From: Membranipora membranacea
Taxonomy: Eukaryota; Bryozoa; Gymnolaemata; Cheilostomatida; Membraniporidae
Length of the DNA stretch: 64,000 nucleotides
Reading direction: 5' to 3'
Assembly (NCBI GenBank): GCA_914767715.1
Contig: OU612074.1
Location: 16,664,062 to 16,728,061 of the forward strand
Both the position numbers and the translations under genes were made by a program. The stretch's first letter is position 1, and each line of letters begins with the position of its first letter. The notes beneath the pieces were generated by a model. The model worked only from the letters and a program-made list of their open reading frames with translations, had not been told where the DNA came from and did no database searches. Shown here one piece after another: positions 47,101 to 59,500 of this stretch.

Positions 47101-50100
47101 TATGGTGATGGAGGCTATGATAATTGTATGATAGGACGTAATGCTATAGGCAATTTGGGCTGCAAACAAGGCCGCGAACAGACGATTGAGGCAAGATATG
47201 AACATTTACAAAGAAACACCACAAAGCTAAGTTAAATATCATGTATTGCTACTATTCACAGCCATGTTTAAGTGATCATTTGGAAGCTTTGTCCAATTGT
47301 TGCATACGTTGGCCTGCTACGAACTTGGATGTTTGTAGCTGAGCTTTCAAGCGAGACCTATATAGCTCGGTAAACTGAGTTGAAAGGCTTTCGGTTTGAA
47401 GGTAGAACTACCTAAGCTTGTTGAACAACTTGTGTAAGCTATGAAATTGGCTCAAAGATCCCTGTAGCATAAGTGCTTTCTATCCTCTGTGCAAGCAAAC
47501 CTAGTGTGATAGCATGCAGACCAAATGAACTATGGAATGGCACATTCCCCCCTTTTCCCACTAGTTACAAAACATCAAGGGGCCAGCACATAAATTCTCG
47601 ATAGCATGAGCATAAATGCTGTCTATTCTCTTTACAAGCAAACATAGTGTTATCGCATGCAGAGTTCTATAGTTTTACTGTATAGGTGATCTTCCAAACA
47701 AAGTTTAGATCATTTGGAAGCTTTCTCCAATTGTAGCATTCATTGGCCTGCCTTTAATTTGGATTTTTGTATCTAAGCTGTTAAGCGAGACCTAACACTA
47801 AAAATAAATTGAGTTCGAAGGCTTATGAACGCTATGAAGCTGGCGCAAAGAGCCATACTTTAAAACAAAACAAAATTGATAGGATGTGAAAAAAACTGGC
47901 CAATTTGAAGTCACAATCATTGCAAACAACCGGATGTATGATAGAGGGGAAATTGTGGAGCAGGTGTCATTTACCAATTTTAACATGAGCAAGCTGTTTG
48001 AGTTTTGACCAAAGCTGATAAGTTTGCCGAGTTGGAAAAAAAGTGTGCCAGGTTCGAAAGCTTGCTAGGTACAATAGCTTGCCTGGTGCAAAGTTGGTGC
48101 GAAAGTTTGCCATGTCCTATACACAAATGAATTTGTACCATGCAATTGCCACTAACCATGTAGGCTTAAAAGGGATTTTGTGGCAATTTTTTATCGTTAT
48201 TGGCCAGCTTTCATAGGTGGCTGACGTTGACTTTTTACGGCAACATTTTCCAATGTTTATGGAATTTAATGCTTATTGTGTGATGTTTGGATTCCTTGCA
48301 GAAGTACATCATTAAGATGGTACATTAACAATTAACGTTTAGGTGGTCATTAACAATGGTAAATGAAATGAATTTTTGCATGGCACAAATGGCAGCGATA
48401 ATGAACAATTTTCGACGTGATGCAACCTGTGGCGTTTAACCTAAGTTTTTCAAGCGGAAGTATATATTTGCTTTGCCAAGATGGTCATCATCACAAAACC
48501 AGTCCAAAGGCTGAAAAAAACCAGATAAATGTTTTGAGTCAGGTTGATTGCTGATAGCATTGGACCCCAGATCCAAAATTTTTTGCTGACTGCTTTGAGT
48601 GTCGGAATGTAATGAAAGACCCAATTGCAGGATGCTTTTCATCTTAATTTTTACCTGTCAAGTCTTTGAATTGTACCCCATATGTTAGTATATTGTTCTA
48701 GACTTTGACAGCCGGTGATTTGAATAACTTCTTTTTGTAGATCAGTACAGATTTCAGGTAAAGTGCATAAATTATCAGGTCCTTTCCTGGTAACGTGATT
48801 TTAATCAAGCATGTACTAAAGAAGAAAGAAAAAGCCTTTACAAATGATGTTAAAATTTGAAGTATAGCGTAATGCACACCAACAGGGAACTGATATGAGG
48901 AGAAAGGTGAAAGGCCAGAATCGCTGGCATCTTTATACAGACAGAGGAGTGAGCTGGTGATCTTCTCACTTCAAAACCAACATAGCAATTTGGATAGTAA
49001 TTTGATAAGATAATTTTGCAAATTGTTCTTAAGTGTGTGTACGCTTTGGAAATCTGATTTCCATTCATTACATGCTATTGTAAAGCTGGGCATAGGATTT
49101 CATACACAGACTTGGTTTTTTCAATTTTCCCAGTTACAAGGGAGCACAACTACAGTTTTGAACTCCTTGTTTAAATTTTGCCGGGAAAACAACTGTATAT
49201 TGTACACATTTTACTGCCTTTCCTGCTTATTTGACAGAAGCGCAGAGATATCTTTGCAATAAGATGGACTATAGCAGATTTGTTATTTCATTCCACCGAT
49301 TGACCAGGACAGAAAGCATCGGATATTCTTCCTGGAACTGCACATGACAATCAGCACTAACAATTAAAGCTAAGTACTGTTCAACGGCTCCCATCATTAA
49401 CATACTGGATGGTACAACTGAAATATAAGGTTACATCAACCTCTAGTCATATACTTTGAAATGATTCCTGTAGAATACATGCAGTGATTTAAAGGTATAT
49501 GGGAAATACCCTGCTCAGTTTTGCAATTGGGAGCTTTTCATTCGGAACATGTTCGTCATGACTCCTGATCATAAATGCCGATCGCTTTATGTCATAGTTG
49601 AATCAAAATTTGCGCCTCATCTCCTTGTGAGTCAAAAGATATTATGTACATGATCATGTTATTTGACAAACAAGTTTCCCACAATGCCTGTTTCACAGTG
49701 ATGAAATTATAAAGTTAAACACATGCACACAGTCCTTTTCTCAATTTCAGGGGATACGAGTGGTCAATTGTGCCATTGAATAAGAAGACAAAAAATTTAT
49801 TCCTACTCTTCACCCAACAAACCCACTTGGGATGTGTTTTGTACACCATGATACTGAGCCATGTTCCTCTTAATAGATGGAGGCAATTGCCACCTATTGG
49901 TACTGCACTACAGACCAGAGTGCCTGTATTTTGATGTCAAATTTGACAACTTATAAAAATTGACTATTGTGTCTAAGCCGACATTTACATTAAAGATCAA
50001 GACATTTCATCGAAACAGCATGCACTTGAGCCTTTCAAACAGAAGTGGCTGACTATGGCATCATGTCTATGGTGCCTATCGATGATTCAACAGACAAGGT

Positions 50101-52309
50101 TGTTCATCTAACAGAATATCTGTTCGAAAATTATGAATCTTTCACCACCTCAAATTGGCTGGTCCGGTTTTCTTACTCAGTAAACTTTGGCCCAAAAAGA
50201 CCATTAAAGCCAAAGGATTTCCACTTTAGGAAGCTGGTTACTTTCCAGTACGACATTGGTTTTGACTCACTGGTGACAAAAGATGATATAACGCTGAAAA
50301 CCAACGGAAACTTATCAAGGCCACTGTGACATAGTGCAAAGTTATGGGGGAAAATCGAAGGAAATTTCTTTGTTACCACTAAAAATTGCCTGAGATTTTA
50401 TGGTTTGATTTTCCCCTAGTAAAGTTTCTTTTGACACCATTTGGAAGTCAGATTCAATTAAATGATTTAGAGACTACTACTTATCCTGTTTTGAAGGCTG
50501 ATCATCCCCACGATTTAGAGATCAACAGTTGCGTTTGGAGGCCAATCTTGAAGCCAGTAACTAACAATCACTAAGATTTAATTTTTCACAGCTGGGGTGA
50601 ATCGGTGTTCACCAAAATGTCGGCGTCCTATTCTTCGCCAAAATACTTTACTCAGAATTATATTTATTCACCAATGATGACCTTTTACTGATGTGTTGTA
50701 CAAATAAATACCTGAATCAAATGATGAAGTTGCCGCCCGTTGATTGATTATGCAGCAATAATTGACATGAGAAACAATTTGAGATTTTAATTTTTTTTAC
50801 CAATATTTTTTATGAGGTTCAGTCAGCTTATTTTCAGTACAAGGAAAAAGATGTTGATCGTAGTCTGGTAACATTATGAAAGATCCTTGAAAAGGCAACA
50901 GGGTTCTTATTTGTGATACCTCCTAAGTTACCTTCTGCTCCGGTTTGTGTGTCTTCAGAGTTGTTCCCTCCGCTTGCATTGTTTAAGAAATAGTGGAGCA
51001 ACTCTGTATGTAAGAATACTTGATCAAACACAATCTAGCCCGAAATAGCGAAGTTGCAAACACTAAAGATTTTTTTAACCTTACTTTTTGTCGCCCTTCT
51101 ATCTTTGGCTCAGAAATAGGTTGGAAAAATAGTCAATAGTTCCAAGTCATCCTTTTCATCTGAGAACTTTAAAATGAAACAGCTTGTCAATTATGTTTAC
51201 GATTTAAGAGCTACTTACATTGATTGGCAAGACTTATGATATATTCTTCGTCTCTGTCCGAAGATACCGAATTGAGCCACATACATATTGAAAACGCAGA
51301 GAACTCGGGTAGGTCTGCAGCATAGAGAAACTTCTCGGTTGTAACTTCTTGTTCATATACTGCGAGAGATACTGTCTTCGATCCTTGACAGTGAGAAAAA
51401 AAAGCTCACATTTGTTGTAAATATTATGAAATTGACATTGACACAATGTTTTCAGATATAAGCTTATGTGGTTGACAAGCAGCTCTGGCTGCAGTGGTTA
51501 AAACATTTTTTTATATTGTATAATATGGTATAAATGGTGTTGAATAGAATATTACAAGTTTCAAGCAGACAGGTATTAGGATTTAGATTATTGTCAAGCC
51601 GTTGTCCCACGTCAATCAGACGCAAATAACATTTGACCTCATTCTAGAACAAACATGTGCAAAGCTGATGGAAACCCGGCATGAAGATTAACTGGTTGAT
51701 AAATTTTTAAGATATTTATATATATATATACATATATACATATATATATATAATATATATGGTTATCGGGTTAGCCTAGTGGTATGCGGCATGGATCATT
51801 GATCTGGTGACCGGGATTCGATTCCCATGCGTGTCCACTGGTGTTACCTGAGAAGCCGAATTTGGTAGGGTGTTCCAATGAGTACCAGCGCTGCATGCGG
51901 TATAGGTACTCATTCGTCAGGGTCGGCTATGGAGTGCTTGGACCCAGTGACTGGGCGGTAATGATGTAGTGTTCACCGCTTAGAAGTACCCATTGTGGCT
52001 TGCATTAAGCGGTATATAAATGAACTCATTATTATTATTATATATATATACGAATAATAAAAAGACCAAATATTTAACAAAGTAACTTCTTAAAACGCAT
52101 GCTCATTGGTGATATGTAAAATCATCCTAACAGGAGAATCAGTGCCTGTTATGATAGCAATATCATCTGACATATATTGGTTAAGGATCGAGCGCATTCA
52201 TCAGGAGACCCCATTACACCCAGTTCAGAAGCTCACCTGTGATTGTTGATAGAAGAGATCCAAAGATACCAAAAACCATGTAAGCAGACGGACTCCAAAA
52301 TAAAGTCAT
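44197..52309 (-). CDS. Array copy E: secreted pentraxin-PAN protein with a 5-kb intron
   Basis: Exons 52237-52309, 51219-51383, 45917-46086, 45499-45613, 44929-45111 and 44197-44480 give 329 aa in frame. The signal peptide begins MTLFWSPSAYMVFGIFGSL. The pentraxin part has FSAFSICMW, NNE at the DNE site, HRHCWSWESG, IFQEQDG and AGFNMWGYEL. The CRP E147 position is Ser and Q150 is kept. The PAN exon resembles copy C but has an extra cysteine next to a conserved one (QFCCLAKC), giving seven. The second intron is about 5.1 kb, much longer than in the other copies, and holds no gene. Exon assignment across it rests on matching phase and on the exon order of the paralogues. Confidence 0.8.
44640..44812 (-). 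repeat. tRNA-derived SINE (family 2), minus orientation
   Basis: On the minus strand: GGGATGGTGAGATGGTGCAA, then a box B GGTTCGATTCCC, then CCTTCATTGTTGATCGTTCT. It matches the element at 35524-35685 and lies in an intron of copy E. Confidence 0.75.
46087..51218. other. Large intron of copy E without recognised genes
   Basis: Contains a C-run at 46217-46227 and a diverged direct repeat. CTTTGTCCAATTGTTGCAT with its surroundings (47275-47390) recurs at 47710-47825, and AGCATAAGTGCTTTCTATCC (47465) recurs in diverged form at 47605. Plus-strand open frames near 50045-50574 have no recognised similarity and are interrupted. Confidence 0.5.
51712..51757. repeat. (TA)n-rich microsatellite
   Basis: Interrupted TA run directly before a SINE, in the first intron of copy E. 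A similar run follows the SINE at 52040-52050. Confidence 0.85.
51758..52045 (+). repeat. tRNA-derived SINE (family 3) with L2-type tail
   Basis: The head GGGTTAGCCTAGTGGTATGC is box A-like and GGGATTCGATTCCC is box B. After a unique body it ends AGCGGTATATAAATGAACTC followed by ATT repeats. That tail type is known from SINEs mobilised by L2-clade LINEs. Confidence 0.75.
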
Positions 52310-53287
52310 TGCAAAAACTATAAACCTGTTGTTGAAGCAAAATTTTACGTCAATGTTGACTGGTCTGTTTTCAAATTTGTGTAAATAGGTTCCTCAGACC
52401 AGAAAATCATTTATAAGCATGCACTGGAAGCTCATGTTGCTTATACTGTTTGTTCGTAATTGTTGGAGTTACATTTGAATAAAAACAAGGGCTTTCCTGT
52501 GTTGATAGCCATTTATCGAATAAATTCTCATTGCTTTTGTGATATTTCCTCCTTTGAATGGCGAAAGTTAATGATGGCAGATTTGTAAACCAATACATTA
52601 CATTGTACCTACTACAAATCAGAGAGTAAACCATAAGATCCAATATCACATGCAGTTAGTACCAGTATGATTATTATGACATCTACATTCCAGGCACATT
52701 CAAATAGAGGAAGAGGTTTCCTGCGTTGATAGCCTTTATGGATTAACTCTAGCTATGCCAATGATATTTCCTTCTTTGAATAGCAGTTGTGAATAGTCAG
52801 ACATTTAAACCAATACCTAATGTCGTAGAAATTGATGCTATAATAATAATTGATGTTTTCCTGAAGCTTTGTTCACTGTGATCGAGGCCATAATAAAGTT
52901 AAAATTACTAATATTAAGACTAGAAATGGATGGAACTTAGGATCAGATCGATATTTTAAACGAACGAATAAATCAGTACAGAAACACTATCAATAAACTT
53001 TTGATCCTTAAAATATAAATAATGTCTTTACGTAGAGAAGAACAGGAAAATTAAATATCTGAATTAGATAATATACCAAACCAAGGGCCAGGGCAGAGTG
53101 TTTGAAACACAAGTTGAATGGTCTGTTCCTATGTGTTGTTAAAAGAGGACACACTAGGGTGCATATAATCAATACCAATACCAATACCAACACAAGGCAC
53201 ACTACATCAGGGGAAGAGAAGCTTGACCTCCGACCTATTGACAGACCACGTTGTACCACAACTTTCTTACTATCAATGATTGATCAC
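52310..53287. repeat. Spacer repeats between copies E and F
   Basis: Two copies of the spacer core (about 52515-52600 and 52740-52830). From 52930 the sequence matches 36840-37088, the 3' flank of copy D, including CAGTACAGAAACACTATCAA. No separate gene. Confidence 0.65.
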
Positions 53288-55843
53288 CTAGCAGCTTCTC
53301 AAGCTAAAATAAAGGTTATCAGAGGTCAACGGAGAGTCAAAGTGACCTATAGCGGTATAATCTCTATCATCTACTGCATTTAGTTCACACAGACCGCTGT
53401 TTGTGTTGTAGTTGGTGGAGTAACACCCTGTATCAGCAGCACATTTAGCCAGGCAGTGAAGCTGTTGTTGGACTGTGGAAGAGGAGATGATGTGATTACG
53501 TAACTTAGCTCCCGTCACTTGACACATGTTGATTGAGACGACTCCACCACTGTTGAATTCCTTTGATGATGTATCTAAATTTAAAGTATGAAACTTAAAA
53601 CTTATTATTGAGGCATATCTTTTCAAAATCTTTTGTTAACTCTCTGATTCTGATTTTAGACGAGACACTTTCCAATTTGTGTTAAAGGTCTCCCTCCGCA
53701 AAATTGCACAATTGATGTCTGGAGGAGACAATCTCAAATGAGGTCCTGAACTGGATAAAGTGAGAATATAATGTAATCAAGAAATCCAGAGTATCACGGA
53801 AGTAAAATTCCCATCACAATCACTTTTTGAATCAAGTATATTGACTAAGTTGTCACTTACCGCAATCAAACTCTTCATATGAATAAAAAGCTCCTGTTCC
53901 ACCAAATAGTAACTGAGACATGGTGAGCATATTTCCCTGAGATTCACAAGTTAGAAGATTCATCTGGTCAACTGTGAGCTCATAATCCCACATATTAAAC
54001 CCGGCCACTTTAGCTTCCATCACCTGATTTTTATTAAAACTTGCCACTGTAAAAATAATTTTCATATTGAGAACAATTTCAATCTGGTCAATCAAGGACG
54101 AAGGCCGGAGCAACAGGAAATTTAGTGATCGGTTTGATTAAATTGAGGTAAAATAAACAACAGAATAAGCAACTCACATACAGCATCTTGTTCCTGAAAC
54201 ATGACCAATGCACCTCCACTTCTTATGGTATGGCTTGATGTATTCACCTCTCTAAATAGCTCTAAATTGACTAGGTTGTTAACAGGAGTGTACCACTACA
54301 ATCAAACAAATCAAGCCACAATACCAAAAATCAATCAATAGACAGGTTGTGTTGTTGAACAACTGTGTAAACGGAGTAGAAAATTTAACAGCGCACAAAA
54401 ACTTTCCCGTCCATGTTCAAGCACAGAACACATTCCATATATTTTATAAAAGAGGCAAGATCATCCTGAAATATAGGTCAAATCTATTGTGAAGTGTTAA
54501 GTGTTTTGGAACCACGCTGAATAGGGTTGTTAAATAATAAAATCCACAAATATTTGTGTGGTTCTATGTGTTGGTTACGCTCTTTCTGGACAAGAAGGGG
54601 AGATCTCATTCCAATAAATATTATGGGAAATTGAATTGAAAGCCAATATTCACCAAAGCATCATTCCCAGGCCAGTAGATGGTGTTGGTTGGTGAGATTC
54701 AGAACACTTTGGTAATGAAAACCTTCAAACACTGATCACATTATTGTACGGACAACTTAATACAGTTTTGGGTAAATATGTCTAGTGGCAATCATATATG
54801 TTACCATCTAGGTATATAGAAGTTCATTCAATGTAAACTAGAGCAATTTTGCTCAGCTCAGTTGGACGCTTTGTTTAGGGAAAAACTATGAGTAAGTGGA
54901 AGCTAGCAATAACATTTAAGCCTGTGAACAGGCTAAGCATCTCGTTGGTTAGAATATTTTAACCCCTTATGTATAACAAATAAATTAGATGCATTCGACA
55001 AACATTCACCAACACATCAGTGCACAACCCCTTACCAACCTTGAAAGATCCTCCAGACTGCCAGCTCCAACAATGCTGATGCCATCCGATCATCAATGAG
55101 TCCAGCAACGGATCATCGGCATCAGGCAAATAATAGAGTGAATCGCATAGGCGAACACTGAGTTCAGTTGTCGATGTATCAAAGCCAATGAGTAGCTCAT
55201 TCTGTGAGTCTGAAAGATTGTGTGTAGTTTCCGAAATTATGTGGTGATCAAGAATGTAAAACAAATTTGGAGGTGTTGACCCTCATAGTAAACTATCCGA
55301 TTTTATTTCACTGACTCTAAATAAAACGCAACGCTAGACTCTATGGTGTAAATGACTACATAGCAAACAATTTGCTGTCTTCATGGGTATAAGTTGACAA
55401 AAATGTTCCTACTACTTACAATCATTGGCAAGACTTATGATATATTCTTCGTCTCTGTCCGAAGTTATAGAATTGAGCCACATACATACTGTAAATGCAG
55501 TGAACTCGGGTAGGTCTGAAGCAAAAAGATACTTATCGATTGTAACTTCTTGTTCGTACACCGCTAGAGAGACTGATTTAGTACCTATAAAAATGAAAAA
55601 CAGGACACGGATGTTTCAATGGTCTGCTGTTGTGCAAAAAATTATTCATGATTAGAGATATCGAGTAAGTTCAAATTGAAGATTCGCTTACAATCATCAA
55701 ACAGTAAAATAACAATTGCGCTCTCTTAGCGCTCATCATTTTTAGCTGAGATAGTTGATACAGTACTCACCCTCTACTGCGGATTGTAGAAACACTGAGA
55801 TACAAAATATGATGTTATGATACAGTCTGCCGTTGATGTTCAT
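53288..55843 (-). CDS. Array copy F: secreted pentraxin-PAN protein
   Basis: Exons 55771-55843, 55420-55584, 55040-55209, 54178-54295, 53861-54046 and 53288-53574 give 332 aa in frame. The signal peptide begins MNINGRLYHNIIFCISVFLQ, nearly identical to that of D. Pentraxin motifs are FTAFTVCMW, QNE at the DNE site, HQHCWSWQSG, MFQEQDA and AGFNMWDYEL. Aligned to CRP, residue 60 is Q, E147 is N and Q150 is Q. The PAN exon has six cysteines and ends SLRSC. It is the closest relative of copy D outside D's second exon, and introns are also conserved between the two. Confidence 0.85.
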
Positions 55844-56587
55844 TGTAGCTATACAATGTGGGCGAACTTGAGGGAATGAAAACTACCTATAATCTTGCTG
55901 TGTTGATCACTTTTTACTGGAACTCGAATTGAAATAAATTGAAATGCTAGGTGAAGCATATTACATGATATCAATTAAGTGTTAGATTACACATTAGAAA
56001 TTTCTTGTTTTTAATGTAACGTAAATCCTGTTGCAGTCATGTGTAAATTGAGGTGCTCTTAACACAGGAAAGTGAATATTATGCTCAAAAAGATCAAATG
56101 GTATTTTGTTTGTGCATCTGCTGACCAGCTTTTAAATCAGGATATGTGACAAAAATCCTGTAGCCTCAAATGTTTAAACAGCAAACATTCATTCTACAAA
56201 ATATTTCAAAAAATCATGTGTTTGTCCACAGCTTGATTGATTTTATTCATTATTTTACTTAATGCAATGTTAAAAAGGAAGTAAATCAATATAAACATCT
56301 AGCTCTATAGATATTTTGGTTATATAGCAGTGCAAGTGAGAGAAATATCAGCTTATTTGTTTCCTAACAAAATGAACATATCAATAGGAAACTTATACAG
56401 TTTGTACTTGAAACGTTTCACGAGGGATGAACAAAATTAGGTTGAAAATCAGCTGAACCAGCATGCAACAGAGTTTCTCCAACAAGATCATTGCCTCAGC
56501 AGTTTGAATGCTATCATTGAAATCAAAGCATTCGATTTGATCCTACCCCAAATATGGGGGAGGGTTTCAGTCTGTTCGTTGTCTTCT
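55844..56587. other. Spacer between copies F and G
   Basis: No exon, SINE or spacer repeat core was recognised. It holds the promoter of copy F and the 3' flank of copy G. Confidence 0.4.
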
Positions 56588-59500
56588 CTAGAGCTGAAAA
56601 TATAAGTGCTTTAGGTCAGCCTTGCGGTCAAAGTCAATCGCTGCAATATTTGTCTGGTCAGCATTGTTCAGGTCACACTGTCTACTCTCTGTGCTATAAT
56701 TAACTGATAGGCACCTGTTGTCCACCGTACATCTCAATAAGCATTGATTTAGTTTGATTCCGCTGGTTGTGGAATAGGAGTGTCCTGAGAGCCTTGCTCC
56801 TTCAGTTTTAACCATGCTAATGATGCGAACTCTTCCAGTCTGGTTCCTTTGCCTTGGCTCCTGATAGCCGGGGTCTGGAAAGAAATATGAATACATTCTC
56901 ACAGAAATAAATATGAAAGATTATTTTTTGCTTCATAAGTCAGAAGCGTTTCACCTTTGTCACTTTGATATAAATAGAATACAGATTTCTTGTGGACAAG
57001 GGTATTGGGCGCGGCTTTAGTACCACAGCTGGCTGGCAACTGTACTCTAGAGGGGATAGCTCCCTCCGCATTGAAAACATATCGACTGCAATGCGCCATT
57101 AGCACAGTTAGTTGTTTTCATTCGTGGCAACAATAGCTTGTGAGTATTTAAAGCACCTGATTACAATGCCAGAAGTTAGTTTTGGGCGATTCATACACTC
57201 CCTGAGAGGTAATGGTTAGCAATTAAATAACATAACTGACACTATTAATCTTTCATGACGTCGTAAAAATGAGCCTGATGCATTGAAAATCGTTCTCAGA
57301 ATTTGTGAAACAATGTGATAACAACCTATGACTTACTGCAATCCAGATCTTCATAAGAGTAACTTGCGCCACCTCCGAGCTGTAACTGTGAGGGCTTGAT
57401 CAGGTTCCCTTGTGACTCACATGTTAACTCATTTATCTGATCAGAAGTTAACTGGTAATCCCACATGTTGAACCCTGCAACTTTTGCCTCCGAAATCTCG
57501 TCTGCGTTGAAGTCACCCACTAAAGACAGATATAAATATCACACAAATTTATTTTTCCGGTTTTCTGGGCCTAATATAACCCAAAAACTTATTTGTAGTC
57601 GCAAATAAATCTTAAAAGAGTGTGACTTGATTATGTAATTTCTCAACGATGTCACTTCAATATAGAAACCTTAGCTAACACGTCTTTGGCTAAGAAGCGA
57701 TTCCACACGAAAATTCACATAATATACATACACTTGAATATTAAAGCTTAAGTTGCGCCCCCCTCCTCATATTTGGTTTAATATTGAAAGTCTCAGTCTA
57801 ATTGAGAACACCATGGTAACCTTATGAATAGCCTATGGACACATTTAAATCTTTACATGTTATGTTATGTTATGTTATAGAGCAATAAAGAGTGGACAAC
57901 CTTGATGTTGTGGAAAGGTGAGAAAAAATTTCAATTTAGTGAAGCTAATGGTTTCAACTGTGTCCATAGGCTATTCAAAAGGTTACCATGGTCCTCGTAA
58001 TTAGACTGAGACCTTCAGTATCATACCAAATATGGGGAGGCGCAACTGAAGCTTTAATCTAAGGTATTAGAAATGTGATGAAACTGGTTTTAACTTACAT
58101 ATACTGTCCTGATCAAGGTACAGAACGAGAGATCCACCACTTCTTATCGTAGCCTTTCCTGTGCTGACCTGCTGGAATACTTCTAATACAAGGGGATCAT
58201 TAACAGTTGTGTACCACTGCAAAAAAGGAGAAATAGGAAATCTAATGTTCTGGCGTGGATAAACCCACATTTGTTTATAGACTCGATATATACCCTGTGA
58301 TACCGTGTGGGATGTTTAATGGTTAACTCGTTTCCGGTATCATCTGTATGGGTCTATGGACTTCATGTACTACTGTGGCAGAGGATAATTTGAGGTCGCA
58401 TGCCCTTCCTGACACCATCGCGATACGACGGGAATCGTACACGGAACATGAGTGAAAGACCCAAGCCCATATTCATTGTACCACGGCCTCTCCCGGTTTT
58501 GGTGAAGATATAATATTGTAAAAAATATATCTAGTAGGTCATCGTCGTATGTTTCTGAAGGTTAATTTTAATTGATGCATTATTCGCAGTTGATAACATT
58601 ATATGCTTTGCAAATTTCAGGCTTGGGTCTCACATAACCTTTTCCTGCGCTGAAATACCATCAATTGAATCAAATCATATTGTTTTGAGGGCACCACAGC
58701 TATTTATATACAGCTCTGCTAACTGCCAATGCTCTCCGAGGTCACCATCAGGCAACAGTACTGTTTACAATAGGCTGAATATTTATGAACTATGGAAGTG
58801 GGAATGTTAACCTCCCCTTGAACAAATTGATTCTCAAAGTCATCTTCAGCTAGAATTTTTACAGCGAGCAGGCAATATTGCTTTTGAATAATTTTCTATG
58901 ATGCCACAGTACGGTCTTTGTTATGCTATCGAATTGGCTGTGTCAGCGATACAAATAACATCTCACCATCTCAAGGTCATACATTCAGTATGTCTTTTGT
59001 TAAGTAAAATGTTGCCGCCGTTTGGGTGGATGACAAAGTGCATGTACAAATTATTGCATTAATTATAGCAACGTCAGTTTATTGATTTTTAAATTCTAGT
59101 TCATGTGTATCTACAAGAGCTCAAATGGCCTTGGAATACTTGATGATGATGGTGAGCTGGTTAAATGGACACACTTTTATTGTTCAATTATCTAGATCGT
59201 TGCACAGGAATTCAAATTAACGAACCTCCAAAACATGCACTGTTTTATTTATAAAATGTTAAGATTTTAAAAGCTGTGTTCATTTTTAAGACTTAATTGA
59301 GGCATGTGCTTCACAAGAAAGTACAATTAGTCACGCAATTATGCAATACACTACCCTAAATTTCAGTCTGTTATTGTTGTTGTCATCTCCAATGCAACCG
59401 AGTAACTCATGCTTACTAATGGAGTAAATAGCCTTCAAACCTCTCATAACATTGAATTCCATATATGGAATAGCATCATTAGCTTTCTTTTGCCAAACAA

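Noticed and set aside
50045-50574. Two plus-strand open frames (94 and 62 codons) in the intron of copy E
   Set aside because: No recognisable domain, frames not continuous, and no clear splice sites linking them. They could be a decayed insertion but I cannot support a gene.
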